This document shows, piece by piece, positions 31,913 through 33,064 of a stretch of 33,064 nucleotides of DNA. The stretch lies in NCBI GenBank assembly GCA_049695975.1, contig JBAVTE010000005.1, positions 1-33,064 of the forward strand, given 5' to 3'. Numbering within the stretch: the stretch's first letter is position 1; every line of letters starts with the position of its first letter. Below the pieces are notes generated by a model that saw nothing but the letters and a program-made list of their open reading frames with translations, ran no database searches and was not told the DNA's origin. This stretch comes from CAILDB01 sp049695975 (GTDB lineage: Bacteria; Patescibacteriota; Minisyncoccia; Phycocordibacterales; GWA1-40-21). The position numbers and the translations under genes were made by a program.

Positions 31913-32200
31913 TTTTGGTTATTTGGCAAAATTCGAGATCCACATATTGGACCACTGCCCTCGGTAAATAGGACACCTCAATAATATATTATCTTGCACG
32001 GCTTCGGCCAGAGACTACGCCAAGGCTACTATTTTTCACCGCAGATTGAAACTTCCGAATCCGAAAAGTGGAAGAAGTCCCGCTCCTTCGGCGCGACCGC
32101 TTGTCTGCTTCGGAATCCGATTTCCAATTTTGGCGGTGCTTATTGTACAAAATTCGAACATTTTTAGAGGCGTATCTATTTTTTATTATTTAGTAATATT
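31913..32200. other. Gene-free stretch holding a GC-richer repeat-like region
   Basis: No convincing coding frame. From 32000 the sequence becomes GC-richer with short TCGG/CCGA inverted pieces (for example CTTCGG and TTCCGAATCCG around 32050-32115), and ends in the dispersed repeat at 32108-32159. Confidence 0.5.
32108..32159. repeat. Dispersed repeat, copy A
   Basis: Shares with 32913-32965 the order CCGATTTC, TGGCGGTG, TT-TTG-ACAAA and TTCGAA at nearly constant spacing. It lies immediately downstream of the DUF6064 gene. Confidence 0.65.
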
Positions 32201-32587
32201 TTATTTACTCCTATCCCTAATCCATAACAAGACAGTTCCTAAAACACCTGCGAAAACTAACCCTAGATCTTCCCAAATTCCCAGACTGATTACGGCACTG
32301 ACGCCAATAAGTGACCAGAGAAAAGGTATTATTAGGACAAATTTTGGTACTTTTTTATCAGTCCACAATAATAGCCCAAAAGTAAATATTGTTGTTGGAC
32401 ATGGTAACCCAAATGTAGGATTGGAAGGCCAATGATGGCCAAAAACATAATTTAATATCGGGTAAATAATCAAGCCGTAAAGTAAAAATATTACGCCGGT
32501 TATTCCGTATAGATCTTTTCTAAAATTAAAAGAAATTTTATCTTTTAATCCAACGATTATAAATAATATTCCTTGGATGATAAACAA
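32201..32587 (-). CDS. DUF6064-like membrane protein, C-terminal part (frame-split)
   Basis: 128 residues, about four transmembrane helices. It carries the family-type stretch GHHWPSNPTFGLPCPTTIFT and then IPFLWSLIGVSAV, IWEDLGLVFAGV. The start (MFIIQGILF) is in the middle of the expected protein; the N-terminal part is in the adjacent frame at 32613-32834. A one-base change in the A9 run at 32624-32632 would join them as ...FIFFTSINKGAYLFGALFI. Confidence 0.8.
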   Translation of the reverse strand: MFIIQGILFIIVGLKDKISFNFRKDLYGITGVIFLLYGLIIYPILNYVFGHHWPSNPTFGLPCPTTIFTFGLLLWTDKKVPKFVLIIPFLWSLIGVSAVISLGIWEDLGLVFAGVLGTVLLWIRDRSK

Positions 32588-32612
32588 TGCTCCAAAAAGG
32601 TATGCTCCCTTA

Positions 32613-32834
32613 TTAATAGAGGTAAAAAAAAATGAAATGATACATTACTCCAATCCAAATCCAAAAGAATGCGAGTATGCCTGTGATTATTTTATTACTA
32701 CTTTTGTTTTTTTTAAAAACTAAAAAAATAGATACGGCGGCAAGTATTAATAATACTAGCTGCATTGGAAAAACCGAAAGATTGTATTGTTCAAATACTT
32801 TTAGGAACTGTTCGATTGTAAATGGAAGCTTCAT
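32613..32834 (-). CDS. DUF6064-like membrane protein, N-terminal part (frame-split)
   Basis: 73 residues with the family's N-terminus MKLPFTIEQFLKVFEQYNLS, two transmembrane helices and IITGILAFFWIWIGVMYHF. The frame runs into a stop soon after the A9/T9 run at 32624-32632. Together with 32201-32587 it would make a ~210-residue polytopic membrane protein. Function of the family is unknown. Confidence 0.8.
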   Translation of the reverse strand: MKLPFTIEQFLKVFEQYNLSVFPMQLVLLILAAVSIFLVFKKNKSSNKIITGILAFFWIWIGVMYHFIFFYLY

Positions 32835-32912
32835 ATTATTTCCTCAAGTTAATTATAATATTTAAAATTTTCTTTTTCAATAGTCCCTAGTTATTTATTT
32901 GAGATTCTTTTA

Positions 32913-32965
32913 CTTTCGAACCCGATTTCGTTTTCTGGCGGTGTTTGTTGGACAAAGTTCGAAAC
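32913..32965. repeat. Dispersed repeat, copy B, with inverted-repeat ends
   Basis: Related to 32108-32159. Here the ends form a perfect 8-bp inverted repeat TTTCGAAC (32914-32921)/GTTCGAAA (32957-32964). It lies just upstream of the DUF6064 gene, so the two copies bracket it. Confidence 0.65.
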
Positions 32966-33010
32966 TATTTCGAGCAAAATCCAAATGATTAAAACTAATA
33001 AAATGGACTC

Positions 33011-33054
33011 GGCAGGGCGAAACAATTTGTCTGGGGTTTTGGATTCGCCCTGCC
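33011..33054. repeat. GC-rich imperfect palindrome at window end
   Basis: Perfect 11-bp arms GGCAGGGCGAA/TTCGCCCTGCC enclose 22 bp containing TTTGTCTGGGG. A related TTGTCTG...GGA stretch occurs near 32100-32120. No T run follows, so it is not a simple terminator; it may be part of the same repeat family. Confidence 0.6.
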
Positions 33055-33064
33055 TCGGCTGATT

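Noticed and set aside
32046..32435. 129-aa plus-strand ORF
   Set aside because: Its second half is the antisense of the DUF6064-like gene and its first half lies in the repeat region.
32913..32965. Integron attC site
   Set aside because: One GTTGGAC matches the R' core pattern, but copy A lacks it and no RYYYAAC partner lies at the right distance; no integrase is present.

Overview
The window looks like chromosome from a Patescibacteria (CPR) bacterium, most likely of the Parcubacteria/Paceibacteria kind. The reasons are the low GC content, short intergenic gaps, a compact DnaX that lacks its zinc module, a PduL-type phosphotransacylase, an ECF-sigma/DUF5666/MacAB-like export cluster, and many small membrane-anchored Cys-motif proteins. 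TGA acts as a stop (fmt and the 31390 gene end in it), so the Gracilibacteria/SR1 code does not apply. The lineage call is inference from gene content; no 16S rRNA gene is present.

Layout. 1-1950: end of a GT4 glycosyltransferase and a GT2 glycosyltransferase (surface polysaccharide). 2009-5289: an ABC-F ATPase and an MsbA-like ABC exporter. 5367-5840: a secreted MliC-type lysozyme-inhibitor-like protein. 5964-8292 is an accessory island. It holds two tandem copies (period 869 bp) of a GC-rich single-gene module, each with its own promoter, long leader carrying a 48-nt palindrome, and UUCG-loop terminator, followed by a decayed serine recombinase. 8295-9849: a histidine-kinase-like ATPase and a membrane-anchored receiver protein. 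9924-10678: tRNA-Gln overlapped by an HTH/LAGLIDADG-like gene. 10722-13318: dnaX, an apparently independent ~355-nt structured RNA gene, and dus. 13392-15426: def-fmt facing hpf and a DUF167 gene.

15438-20849 is a minus-strand run: ECF sigma factor, small membrane protein (possible anti-sigma), DUF5666 protein, HlyD/MacA-like adaptor, MacB-like ATPase and permease. This is probably an envelope-stress or export operon. 20973-22555: three small secreted or unknown proteins. 22651-23220: PduL-like enzyme. 23232-26005: peptidoglycan and peptide hydrolases (VanY-like, and two M14 carboxypeptidases, one with active-site residues lost). 26123-27916: UDG-like protein and a frame-split B12-binding radical SAM gene. 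28013-29553: M15 peptidase, Ca-loop lipoprotein-like protein and a 49-aa membrane protein without a normal start codon. 29751-31157: nitronate-monooxygenase-like enzyme. 31390-31863: an isolated secreted protein. 31985-33064: a DUF6064 membrane-protein gene split at an A9 run and flanked by related repeats.

Two expression styles are visible. Housekeeping-type genes tend to have an extended -10 box (TGnTATAAT-like) 6-10 bp before the start codon and no Shine-Dalgarno sequence, implying leaderless or near-leaderless mRNAs. Several accessory genes have a full -35/-10 promoter, a longer leader and a strong AAGGAGG-type ribosome site. The best candidates for something undescribed are the duplicated GC-rich module with its palindromic leader, and the structured RNA upstream of dnaX.
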